Positions 23,208 through 35,324 of a DNA stretch of 64,000 nt are shown piece after piece. The position numbers were made by a program, and so were the translations under genes. Origin of the DNA: Argentina anserina (taxonomy: Eukaryota; Streptophyta; Magnoliopsida; Rosales; Rosaceae); contig NW_026089536.1 of assembly GCF_933775445.1 (NCBI RefSeq), positions 372,001 to 436,000 of the forward strand, given 5' to 3'. Under the pieces are notes generated by a model, which did not search any database, was not told the origin of the DNA, and saw nothing but the letters and a program-made list of their open reading frames with translations. Numbering within the stretch: the stretch's first letter is position 1; the number at the start of each line of letters is the position of its first letter.

Positions 23208-26200
23208 GTATCTTTACATCGTTTGCGTATCTTTACTATTCCAATTGTGTATCTTTTCATTTCTCGTTTGAGTATCTTTCTGTAAGGCTTTCTGATGCGA
23301 GTTTCTATTGAATTTGAGAGTTTTCCAAGTGTGGGAGTGTGTTTTTTTCAAATTGAGTATCTTTACATCGTTTGCGTATCTTTACTATTCCAATTGTGTA
23401 TCTTTACATCGTTTGGGTATCTTTACTATACCAATTGTATATCTTTACATCGTTTGCATATCTTTACTATTCCAATTGTGTATCTTTTCATTTCTCGTTT
23501 GAGTATCTTTCTGTAAGGCTTTCTGATGCGAGTTTCTATTGAATTTGAGAGTTTTGCAAGTGTGGGAGTGTGTTTCTTTCAAACTGAGTATCTTTACATC
23601 GTTTGCGTATCTTTACTATTCCAATTGTGTTTCCATTCATTTCTCGTTTGAGTATCTTTCTGTAAGGCTTCTGATGCGAGTTTCTATTGTATTTGAGAGT
23701 TTTGCAAGTGTGGGAGTGTGTTTCTTTCAAACTGAGTATCTTTTCATCGTTTGCGTATCTTTACTATTCCAATTGTGTATCTTTACATCGTTTGCGTATC
23801 TTTACTATTCCAATTGTGTATCTTTACATCGTTTGCGTATCTTTACTATTCCAATTGTGTATCTTTTCATTTCTCGTTTGAGTATCTTTCTGTAAGGCTT
23901 TCTGATGCGAGTTTCTATTGTATTTGAGAGTTTTGCAAGTGTGGGAGTGTGTTTCTTTCAAACTGAGTATCTTTACATCGTTTGCGTATCTTTACTATTC
24001 CAATTGTGTTTCCATTCATTTCTCGTTTGAGTATCTTTCTGTAAGGCTTCTGATGCGAGTTTCTATTGTATTTGAGAGTTTTGCAAGTGTGGGAGTGTGT
24101 TTCTTTCAAACTGAGTATCTTTACATCGTTTGCGTATCTTTACTATTCCAATTGTGTATCTTTACATCGTTTGCGTATCTTTACTATTCCAATTGTGTTT
24201 CTGTTCATTTCTCGTTTGAGTATCTTTCTGTAAGGCTTCTGATGCGAGTTTCTATTGTATTTGAGAGTTTTGCAAGTGTGGGAGTGTGTTTCTTTCAAAC
24301 TGAGTATCTTTACATCGTTTGCGTATCTTTACTATTCCAATTGTGTATCTTTACATCGTTTGCGTATCTTTACTATTCCAATTGTGTATCTTTTCATTAC
24401 TCGTTTGAGTATCTTTCTGTAAGGCTTCTGATGCGAGTTTCTATTGTATTTGAGAGTTTTGCAAGTGTGGGAGTGTGTTTCTTTCAAAATGAGTATCTTT
24501 ACATCGTTTGTGTATCTTTACTATTCCAATTGTGTATCTTTTCATTTCTCGTTTGAGTATCTTTCTGTAAGGCTTTCTGATGCGAGTTTCTATTGAATTT
24601 GAGAGTTTTGCAAGTGTGGGAGTGTGTTTCTCTCAAACTGAGTATCTTTACATCGTTTGCGTATCTTTACTATTCCAATTGTGTATCTTTACATCGTTTG
24701 CGTATCTTTACTATTCCAATTGTGTATCTTTTCATTTCTTGTTTGAGTATCTTTCTGTAAGGCTTTCTGATGCGAGTTTCTATTGAATTTGAGAGTTTTG
24801 CAAGTGTGGGAGTGTGTTTCTTTCAAACTGAGTATCTTTACATCGTTTGCGTATCTTTACTATTCCAATTGTGTTTCCATTCATTTCTCGTTTGAGTATC
24901 TTTCTGTAAGGCTTCTGATGCGAGTTTCTATTGTATTTGAGAGTTTTGCAAGTGTGGGAGTGTGTTTCTTTCAAACTGAGTATCTTTTCATCGTTTGCGT
25001 ATCTTTACTATTCCAATTGTGTATCTTTACATCGTTTGCGTATCTTTACTATTCCAATTGTGTATCTTTACATCGTTTGCGTATCTTTACTATTCCAATT
25101 GTGTATCTTTTCATTTCTCGTTTGAGTATCTTTCTGTAAGGCTTTCTGATGCGAGTTTCTATTGTATTTGAGAGTTTTGCAAGTGTGGGAGTGTGTTTCT
25201 TTCAAACTGAGTATCTTTATATCTTTTGCGTATCTTTACTATTCCAATTGTGTATCTTTACATCGTTTGCGTATCTTTACTATTCCAATTGTGTATCTTT
25301 TCATTTCTCGTTTGAGTATCTTTCTGTAAGGCTTTCTGATGCGAGTTTCTATTGAATTTGAGAGTTTTCCAAGTGTGGGAGTGTGTTTTTTTCAAATTGA
25401 GTATCTTTACATCGTTTGCGTATCTTTACTATTCCAATTGTGTATCTTTACATCGTTTGGGTATCTTTACTATACCAATTGTATATCTTTACATCGTTTG
25501 CATATCTTTACTATTCCAATTGTGTATCTTTTCATTTCTCGTTTGAGTATCTTTCTGTAAGGCTTTCTGATGCGAGTTTCTATTGAATTTGAGAGTTTTC
25601 CAAGTGTGGGAGTGTGTTTCTTTCAAACTGAGTATCTTTACATCGTTTGCGTATCTTTACTATTCCAATTGTGTATCTTTACATCGTTTGCGTATCTTTA
25701 CTATACCAATTGTGTATCTTTACATCGTTTGCGTATCTTTACTATTCCAATTGTGTATCTTTTCATTTCTCGTTTGAGTATCTTTCTGTAAGGCTTTCTG
25801 ATGCGAGTTTCTATTGAATTTGAGAGTTTTGCAAGTGTGGGAGTGTGTTTCTCTCAAACTGAGTATCTTTACATCGTTTGCGTATCTTTACTATTCCAAT
25901 TGTGTATCTTTACATCGTTTGCGTATCTTTACTATTCCAATTGTGTATCTTTTCATTTCTCGTTTGAGTATCTTTCTGTAAGGCTTTCTGATGCGAGTTT
26001 CTATTGAATTTGAGAGTTTTGCAAGTGTGGGAGTGTGTTTCTTTCAAACTGAGTATCTTTACATCGTTTGCGTATCTTTACTATTCCAATTGTGTTTCCA
26101 TTCATTTCTCGTTTGAGTATCTTTCTGTAAGGCTTCTGATGCGAGTTTCTATTGTATTTGAGAGTTTTGCAAGTGTGGGAGTGTGTTTCTTTCAAACTGA

Positions 26201-29200
26201 GTATCTTTTCATCGTTTGCGTATCTTTACTATTCCAATTGTGTATCTTTACATCGTTTGCGTATCTTTACTATTCCAATTGTGTATCTTTACATCGTTTG
26301 CGTATCTTTACTATTCCAATTGTGTATCTTTTCATTTCTCGTTTGAGTATCTTTCTGTAAGGCTTTCTGATGCGAGTTTCTATTGTATTTGAGAGTTTTG
26401 CAAGTGTGGGAGTGTGTTTCTTTCAAACTGAGTATCTTTACATCGTTTGCGTATCTTTACTATTCCAATTGTGTTTCCATTCATTTCTCGTTTGAGTATC
26501 TTTCTGTAAGGCTTCTGATGCGAGTTTCTATTGTATTTGAGAGTTTTGCAAGTGTGGGAGTGTGTTTCTTTCAAACTGAGTATCTTTTCATCGTTTGCGT
26601 ATCTTTACTATTCCAATTGTGTATCTTTACATCGTTTGCGTATCTTTACTATTCCAATTGTGTTTCTGTTCATTTCTCGTTTGAGTATCTTTCTGTAAGG
26701 CTTCTGATGCGAGTTTCTATTGTATTTGAGAGTTTTGCAAGTGTGGGAGTGTGGTTCTTTCAAACTGAATATCTTTTCATCGTTTGCGTATCTTTACTAT
26801 TCCAATTGTGTATCTTTACATCGTTTGCGTATCTTTACTATTCCAATTGTGTATCTTTACATCGTTTGCGTATCTTTACTATTCCAATTGTGTATCTTTT
26901 CATTTCTCGTTTGAGTATCTTTCTGTAAGGCTTTCTGATGCGAGTTTCTATTGTATTTGAGAGTTTTGCAAGTGTGGGAGTGTGTTTCTTTCAAACTGAG
27001 TATCTTTACATCGTTTGCGTATCTTTACTATTCCAATTGTGTTTCCATTCATTTCTCGTTTGAGTATCTTTCTGTAAGGCTTCTGATGCGAGTTTCTATT
27101 GTATTTGAGAGTTTTGCAAGTGTGGGAGTGTGTTTCTTTCAAACTGAGTATCTTTTCATCGTTTGCGTATCTTTACTATTCCAATTGTGTATCTTTACAT
27201 CGTTTGCGTATCTTTACTATTCCAATTGTGTATCTTTACATCGTTTGCGTATCTTTACTATTCCAATTGTGTATCTTTTCATTTCTCGTTTGAGTATCTT
27301 TCTGTAAGGCTTTCTGATGCGAGTTTCTATTGAATTTGAGAGTTTTGCAAGTGTGGGAGTGTGTTTCTTTCAAACTGAGTATCTTTACATCGTTTGCGTA
27401 TCTTTACTATTCCAATTGTGTTTCCATTCATTTCTCGTTTGAGTATCTTTCTGTAAGGCTTCTGATGCGAGTTTCTATTGTATTTGAGAGTTTTGCAAGT
27501 GTGGGAGTGTGTTTCTTTCAAACTGAGTATCTTTTCATCGTTTGCGTATCTTTACTATTCCAATTGTGTATCTTTACATCGTTTGCGTATCTTTACTATT
27601 CCAATTGTGTTTCTGTTCATTTCTCGTTTGAGTATCTTTCTGTAAGGCTTCTGATGCGAGTTTCTATTGTATTTGAGAGTTTTGCAAGTGTGGGAGTGTG
27701 GTTCTTTCAAACTGAGTATCTTTTCATCGTTTGCGTATCTTTACTATTCCAATTGTGTATCTTTACATCGTTTGCGTATCTTTACTATTCCAATTGTGTA
27801 TCTTTACATCGTTTGCGTATCTTTACTATTCCAATTGTGTATCTTTTCATTTCTCGTTTGAGTATCTTTCTGTAAGGCTTTCTGATGCGAGTTTCTATTG
27901 TATTTGAGAGTTTTGCAAGTGTGGGAGTGTGTTTCTTTCAAACTGAGTATCTTTACATCGTTTGCGTATCTTTACTATTCCAATTGTGTTTCCATTCATT
28001 TCTCGTTTGAGTATCTTTCTGTAAGGCTTCTGATGCGAGTTTCTATTGTATTTGAGAGTTTTGCAAGTGTGGGAGTGTGTTTCTTTCAGACTGAGTATCT
28101 TTTCATCGTTTGCGTATCTTTACTATTCCAATTGTGTATCTTTACATCGTTTGCGTATCTTTACTATTCCAATTGTGTATCTTTACATCGTTTGCGTATC
28201 TTTACTATTCCAATTGTGTATCTTTTCATTTCTCGTTTGAGTATCTTTCTGTAAGGCTTTCTGATGCGAGTTTCTATTGAATTTGAGAGTTTTCCAAGTG
28301 TGGGAGTGTGTTTCTTTCAAACTGAGTATCTTTACATCGTTTGCGTATCTTTACTATTCCAATTGTGTTTCCATTCATTTCTCGTTTGAGTATCTTTCTG
28401 TAAGGCTTTCTGATGCGAGTTTCTATTGAATTTGAGAGTTTTGCAAGTGTGCGAGTGTGTTTCTTTCAAACTGAGTATCTTTACATCGTTTGCGTATCTT
28501 TACTATTCCAATTGTGTTTCCATTCATTTCTCGTTTGAGTATCTTTCTGTAAGGCTTCTGATGCGAGTTTCTATTGTATTTCAGAGTTTTGCAAGTGTGG
28601 GAGTGTGTTTCTTTCAAACTGAGTATCTTTACTATTCCAATTGTGTATCTTTACATCGTTTGCGTATCTTTACTATTCCAATTGTGTTTCTGTTCTTTTC
28701 TCGTTTGAGTATCTTTCTGTAAGGCTTCTGATGCGAGTTTCTATTGTATTTCAGAGTTTTGCAAGTGTGGGAGTGTGTTTCTTTCAAACTGAGTATCTTT
28801 ACTATTCCAATTGTGTATCTTTACATCGTTTGCGTATCTTTACTATTCCAATTGTGTTTCTGTTCTTTTCTCGTTTGAGTATCTTTCTGTAAGGCTTCTG
28901 ATGCGAGTTTCTATTGTATTTGAGAGTTTTGCAAGTGTGGGAGTGTGTTTCTTTCAAACTGAGTATCTTTACATCGTTTGCGTATCTTTATTATTCCAAT
29001 TGTGTATCTTTACATCGTTTGCGTATCTTTACTATTCCAATTGTGTATCTTTACATCGTTTGCGTATCTTTACTATTCCAATTGTGTATCTTTTCATTAC
29101 TCGTTTGAGTATCTTTCTGTAAGGCTTCTGATGCGAGTTTCTATTGTATTTGAGAGTTTTGCAAGTGTGGGAGTGTGTTTCTTTCAAACTGAGTATCTTT

Positions 29201-29233
29201 ACATCGTTTGCGTATCTTTACTATTCCAATTGT
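23208..29233 (+). repeat. 6,026-bp tandem duplication, copy A
   Basis: Every anchor in this block recurs 6,026 bp downstream up to about 28.6 kb: for example GTTTTTTTCAAATTG, the CTATACC monomers, ATATCTTTTGCG (25212 and 31238), TTTCAGACTG (28086 and 34112) and CAAACTGAATATC. Only scattered single-base differences are seen, such as ACATCG against TCATCG near 24121/30147. Homology starts at GTATCTTTACATC, preceded by CAAACTGA here and by CCAATTGT in copy B. Copy A has one extra 170-bp monomer (28561-28900). Confidence 0.88.
28561..28900 (+). repeat. Two tandem 170-bp monomers
   Basis: Two copies of a 170-bp monomer marked by GTATTTCAGAG (28581 and 28751) and GTTTCTGTTCTTTTC. 170 bp equals 189 bp minus one 19-bp half-module: A joins directly to the 22-bp half, reading CTGAGTATCTTTACTATTCC. 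Copy B of the 6-kb duplication has only one such monomer, at 34587-34756, which explains its 5,856-bp offset afterwards. Confidence 0.88.
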
Positions 29234-32200
29234 GTATCTTTACATCGTTTGCGTATCTTTACTATTCCAATTGTGTATCTTTTCATTTCTCGTTTGAGTA
29301 TCTTTCTGTAAGGCTTTCTGATGCGAGTTTCTATTGAATTTGAGAGTTTTCCAAGTGTGGGAGTGTGTTTTTTTCAAATTGAGTATCTTTACATCGTTTG
29401 CGTATCTTTACTATTCCAATTGTGTATCTTTACATCGTTTGGGTATCTTTACTATACCAATTGTATATCTTTACATCGTTTGCATATCTTTACTATTCCA
29501 ATTGTGTATCTTTTCATTTCTCGTTTGAGTATCTTTCTGTAAGGCTTTCTGATGCGAGTTTCTATTGAATTTGAGAGTTTTGCAAGTGTGGGAGTGTGTT
29601 TCTTTCAAACTGAGTATCTTTACATCGTTTGCGTATCTTTACTATTCCAATTGTGTTTCCATTCATTTCTCGTTTGAGTATCTTTCTGTAAGGCTTCTGA
29701 TGCGAGTTTCTATTGTATTTGAGAGTTTTGCAAGTGTGGGAGTGTGTTTCTTTCAAACTGAGTATCTTTTCATCGTTTGCGTATCTTTACTATTCCAATT
29801 GTGTATCTTTACATCGTTTGCGTATCTTTACTATTCCAATTGTGTATCTTTACATCGTTTGCGTATCTTTACTATTCCAATTGTGTATCTTTTCATTTCT
29901 CGTTTGAGTATCTTTCTGTAAGGCTTTCTGATGCGAGTTTCTATTGTATTTGAGAGTTTTGCAAGTGTGGGAGTGTGTTTCTTTCAAACTGAGTATCTTT
30001 ACATCGTTTGCGTATCTTTACTATTCCAATTGTGTTTCCATTCATTTCTCGTTTGAGTATCTTTCTGTAAGGCTTCTGATGCGAGTTTCTATTGTATTTG
30101 AGAGTTTTGCAAGTGTGGGAGTGTGTTTCTTTCAAACTGAGTATCTTTTCATCGTTTGCGTATCTTTACTATTCCAATTGTGTATCTTTACATCGTTTGC
30201 GTATCTTTACTATTCCAATTGTGTTTCTGTTCATTTCTCGTTTGAGTATCTTTCTGTAAGGCTTCTGATGCGAGTTTCTATTGTATTTGAGAGTTTTGCA
30301 AGTGTGGGAGTGTGTTTCTTTCAAACTGAGTATCTTTACATCGTTTGCGTATCTTTACTATTCCAATTGTGTATCTTTACATCGTTTGCGTATCTTTACT
30401 ATTCCAATTGTGTATCTTTTCATTACTCGTTTGAGTATCTTTCTGTAAGGCTTCTGATGCGAGTTTCTATTGTATTTGAGAGTTTTGCAAGTGTGGGAGT
30501 GTGTTTCTTTCAAAATGAGTATCTTTACATCGTTTGTGTATCTTTACTATTCCAATTGTGTATCTTTTCATTTCTCGTTTGAGTATCTTTCTGTAAGGCT
30601 TTCTGATGCGAGTTTCTATTGAATTTGAGAGTTTTGCAAGTGTGGGAGTGTGTTTCTCTCAAACTGAGTATCTTTACATCGTTTGCGTATCTTTACTATT
30701 CCAATTGTGTATCTTTACATCGTTTGCGTATCTTTACTATTCCAATTGTGTATCTTTTCATTTCTTGTTTGAGTATCTTTCTGTAAGGCTTTCTGATGCG
30801 AGTTTCTATTGAATTTGAGAGTTTTGCAAGTGTGGGAGTGTGTTTCTTTCAAACTGAGTATCTTTACATCGTTTGCGTATCTTTACTATTCCAATTGTGT
30901 TTCCATTCATTTCTCGTTTGAGTATCTTTCTGTAAGGCTTCTGATGCGAGTTTCTATTGTATTTGAGAGTTTTGCAAGTGTGGGAGTGTGTTTCTTTCAA
31001 ACTGAGTATCTTTTCATCGTTTGCGTATCTTTACTATTCCAATTGTGTATCTTTACATCGTTTGCGTATCTTTACTATTCCAATTGTGTATCTTTACATC
31101 GTTTGCGTATCTTTACTATTCCAATTGTGTATCTTTTCATTTCTCGTTTGAGTATCTTTCTGTAAGGCTTTCTGATGCGAGTTTCTATTGTATTTGAGAG
31201 TTTTGCAAGTGTGGGAGTGTGTTTCTTTCAAACTGAGTATCTTTATATCTTTTGCGTATCTTTACTATTCCAATTGTGTATCTTTACATCGTTTGCGTAT
31301 CTTTACTATTCCAATTGTGTATCTTTTCATTTCTCGTTTGAGTATCTTTCTGTAAGGCTTTCTGATGCGAGTTTCTATTGAATTTGAGAGTTTTCCAAGT
31401 GTGGGAGTGTGTTTTTTTCAAATTGAGTATCTTTACATCGTTTGCGTATCTTTACTATTCCAATTGTGTATCTTTACATCGTTTGGGTATCTTTACTATA
31501 CCAATTGTATATCTTTACATCGTTTGCATATCTTTACTATTCCAATTGTGTATCTTTTCATTTCTCGTTTGAGTATCTTTCTGTAAGGCTTTCTGATGCG
31601 AGTTTCTATTGAATTTGAGAGTTTTCCAAGTGTGGGAGTGTGTTTCTTTCAAACTGAGTATCTTTACATCGTTTGCGTATCTTTACTATTCCAATTGTGT
31701 ATCTTTACATCGTTTGCGTATCTTTACTATACCAATTGTGTATCTTTACATCGTTTGCGTATCTTTACTATTCCAATTGTGTATCTTTTCATTTCTCGTT
31801 TGAGTATCTTTCTGTAAGGCTTTCTGATGCGAGTTTCTATTGAATTTGAGAGTTTTGCAAGTGTGGGAGTGTGTTTCTCTCAAACTGAGTATCTTTACAT
31901 CGTTTGCGTATCTTTACTATTCCAATTGTGTATCTTTACATCGTTTGCGTATCTTTACTATTCCAATTGTGTATCTTTTCATTTCTCGTTTGAGTATCTT
32001 TCTGTAAGGCTTTCTGATGCGAGTTTCTATTGAATTTGAGAGTTTTGCAAGTGTGGGAGTGTGTTTCTTTCAAACTGAGTATCTTTACATCGTTTGCGTA
32101 TCTTTACTATTCCAATTGTGTTTCCATTCATTTCTCGTTTGAGTATCTTTCTGTAAGGCTTCTGATGCGAGTTTCTATTGTATTTGAGAGTTTTGCAAGT

Positions 32201-35170
32201 GTGGGAGTGTGTTTCTTTCAAACTGAGTATCTTTTCATCGTTTGCGTATCTTTACTATTCCAATTGTGTATCTTTACATCGTTTGCGTATCTTTACTATT
32301 CCAATTGTGTATCTTTACATCGTTTGCGTATCTTTACTATTCCAATTGTGTATCTTTTCATTTCTCGTTTGAGTATCTTTCTGTAAGGCTTTCTGATGCG
32401 AGTTTCTATTGTATTTGAGAGTTTTGCAAGTGTGGGAGTGTGTTTCTTTCAAACTGAGTATCTTTACATCGTTTGCGTATCTTTACTATTCCAATTGTGT
32501 TTCCATTCATTTCTCGTTTGAGTATCTTTCTGTAAGGCTTCTGATGCGAGTTTCTATTGTATTTGAGAGTTTTGCAAGTGTGGGAGTGTGTTTCTTTCAA
32601 ACTGAGTATCTTTACATCGTTTGCGTATCTTTACTATTCCAATTGTGTATCTTTACATCGTTTGCGTATCTTTACTATTCCAATTGTGTTTCTGTTCATT
32701 TCTCGTTTGAGTATCTTTCTGTAAGGCTTCTGATGCGAGTTTCTATTGTATTTGAGAGTTTTGCAAGTGTGGGAGTGTGGTTCTTTCAAACTGAATATCT
32801 TTTCATCGTTTGCGTATCTTTACTATTCCAATTGTGTATCTTTACATCGTTTGCGTATCTTTACTATTCCAATTGTGTATCTTTACATCGTTTGCGTATC
32901 TTTACTATTCCAATTGTGTATCTTTTCATTTCTCGTTTGAGTATCTTTCTGTAAGGCTTTCTGATGCGAGTTTCTATTGTATTTGAGAGTTTTGCAAGTG
33001 TGGGAGTGTGTTTCTTTCAAACTGAGTATCTTTACATCGTTTGCGTATCTTTACTATTCCAATTGTGTTTCCATTCATTTCTCGTTTGAGTATCTTTCTG
33101 TAAGGCTTCTGATGCGAGTTTCTATTGTATTTGAGAGTTTTGCAAGTGTGGGAGTGTGTTTCTTTCAAACTGAGTATCTTTTCATCGTTTGCGTATCTTT
33201 ACTATTCCAATTGTGTATCTTTACATCGTTTGCGTATCTTTACTATTCCAATTGTGTATCTTTACATCGTTTGCGTATCTTTACTATTCCAATTGTGTAT
33301 CTTTTCATTTCTCGTTTGAGTATCTTTCTGTAAGGCTTTCTGATGCGAGTTTCTATTGAATTTGAGAGTTTTGCAAGTGTGGGAGTGTGTTTCTTTCAAA
33401 CTGAGTATCTTTACATCGTTTGCGTATCTTTACTATTCCAATTGTGTTTCCATTCATTTCTCGTTTGAGTATCTTTCTGTAAGGCTTCTGATGCGAGTTT
33501 CTATTGTATTTGAGAGTTTTGCAAGTGTGGGAGTGTGTTTCTTTCAAACTGAGTATCTTTTCATCGTTTGCGTATCTTTACTATTCCAATTGTGTATCTT
33601 TACATCGTTTGCGTATCTTTACTATTCCAATTGTGTTTCTGTTCATTTCTCGTTTGAGTATCTTTCTGTAAGGCTTCTGATGCGAGTTTCTATTGTATTT
33701 GAGAGTTTTGCAAGTGTGGGAGTGTGGTTCTTTCAAACTGAGTATCTTTTCATCGTTTGCGTATCTTTACTATTCCAATTGTGTATCTTTACATCGTTTG
33801 CGTATCTTTACTATTCCAATTGTGTATCTTTACATCGTTTGCGTATCTTTACTATTCCAATTGTGTATCTTTTCATTTCTCGTTTGAGTATCTTTCTGTA
33901 AGGCTTTCTGATGCGAGTTTCTATTGTATTTGAGAGTTTTGCAAGTGTGGGAGTGTGTTTCTTTCAAACTGAGTATCTTTACATCGTTTGCGTATCTTTA
34001 CTATTCCAATTGTGTTTCCATTCATTTCTCGTTTGAGTATCTTTCTGTAAGGCTTCTGATGCGAGTTTCTATTGTATTTGAGAGTTTTGCAAGTGTGGGA
34101 GTGTGTTTCTTTCAGACTGAGTATCTTTTCATCGTTTGCGTATCTTTACTATTCCAATTGTGTATCTTTACATCGTTTGCGTATCTTTACTATTCCAATT
34201 GTGTATCTTTACATCGTTTGCGTATCTTTACTATTCCAATTGTGTATCTTTTCATTTCTCGTTTGAGTATCTTTCTGTAAGGCTTTCTGATGCGAGTTTC
34301 TATTGAATTTGAGAGTTTTCCAAGTGTGGGAGTGTGTTTCTTTCAAACTGAGTATCTTTACATCGTTTGCGTATCTTTACTATTCCAATTGTGTTTCCAT
34401 TCATTTCTCGTTTGAGTATCTTTCTGTAAGGCTTTCTGATGCGAGTTTCTATTGAATTTGAGAGTTTTGCAAGTGTGCGAGTGTGTTTCTTTCAAACTGA
34501 GTATCTTTACATCGTTTGCGTATCTTTACTATTCCAATTGTGTTTCCATTCATTTCTCGTTTGAGTATCTTTCTGTAAGGCTTCTGATGCGAGTTTCTAT
34601 TGTATTTCAGAGTTTTGCAAGTGTGGGAGTGTGTTTCTTTCAAACTGAGTATCTTTACTATTCCAATTGTGTATCTTTACATCGTTTGCGTATCTTTACT
34701 ATTCCAATTGTGTTTCTGTTCTTTTCTCGTTTGAGTATCTTTCTGTAAGGCTTCTGATGCGAGTTTCTATTGTATTTGAGAGTTTTGCAAGTGTGGGAGT
34801 GTGTTTCTTTCAAACTGAGTATCTTTACATCGTTTGCGTATCTTTATTATTCCAATTGTGTATCTTTACATCGTTTGCGTATCTTTACTATTCCAATTGT
34901 GTATCTTTACATCGTTTGCGTATCTTTACTATTCCAATTGTGTATCTTTTCATTACTCGTTTGAGTATCTTTCTGTAAGGCTTCTGATGCGAGTTTCTAT
35001 TGTATTTGAGAGTTTTGCAAGTGTGGGAGTGTGTTTCTTTCAAACTGAGTATCTTTACATCGTTTGCGTATCTTTACTATTCCAATTGTGTATCTTTACA
35101 TCGTTTGCGTATCTTTACTATTCCAATTGTGTATCTTTTCATTTCTCGTTTGAGTATCTTTCTGTAAGGC
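29234..35170 (+). repeat. 6,026-bp tandem duplication, copy B
   Basis: Second copy of 23208-29233, about 5,856 bp long because it lacks one 170-bp monomer, followed by about 80 bp in which the original downstream flank is still alike. The copy junction at 29233/29234 joins a B module of one monomer to the first B module of another. It ends near 35170, where GCTTTCTGAAGCGAG carries a private change. Confidence 0.88.
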
Positions 35171-35324
35171 TTTCTGAAGCGAGTTTCTATTGTATTTGAG
35201 AGTTTTGCAAGTGTGGGAGTGTGTTTCTTTCAAACTGAGTATCTTTACATCGTTTGCGTATCTTTACTATTCCAATTGTGTTTCCATTCATTTCTCGTTT
35301 GAGTATCTTTCTGTAAGGCTTCTA

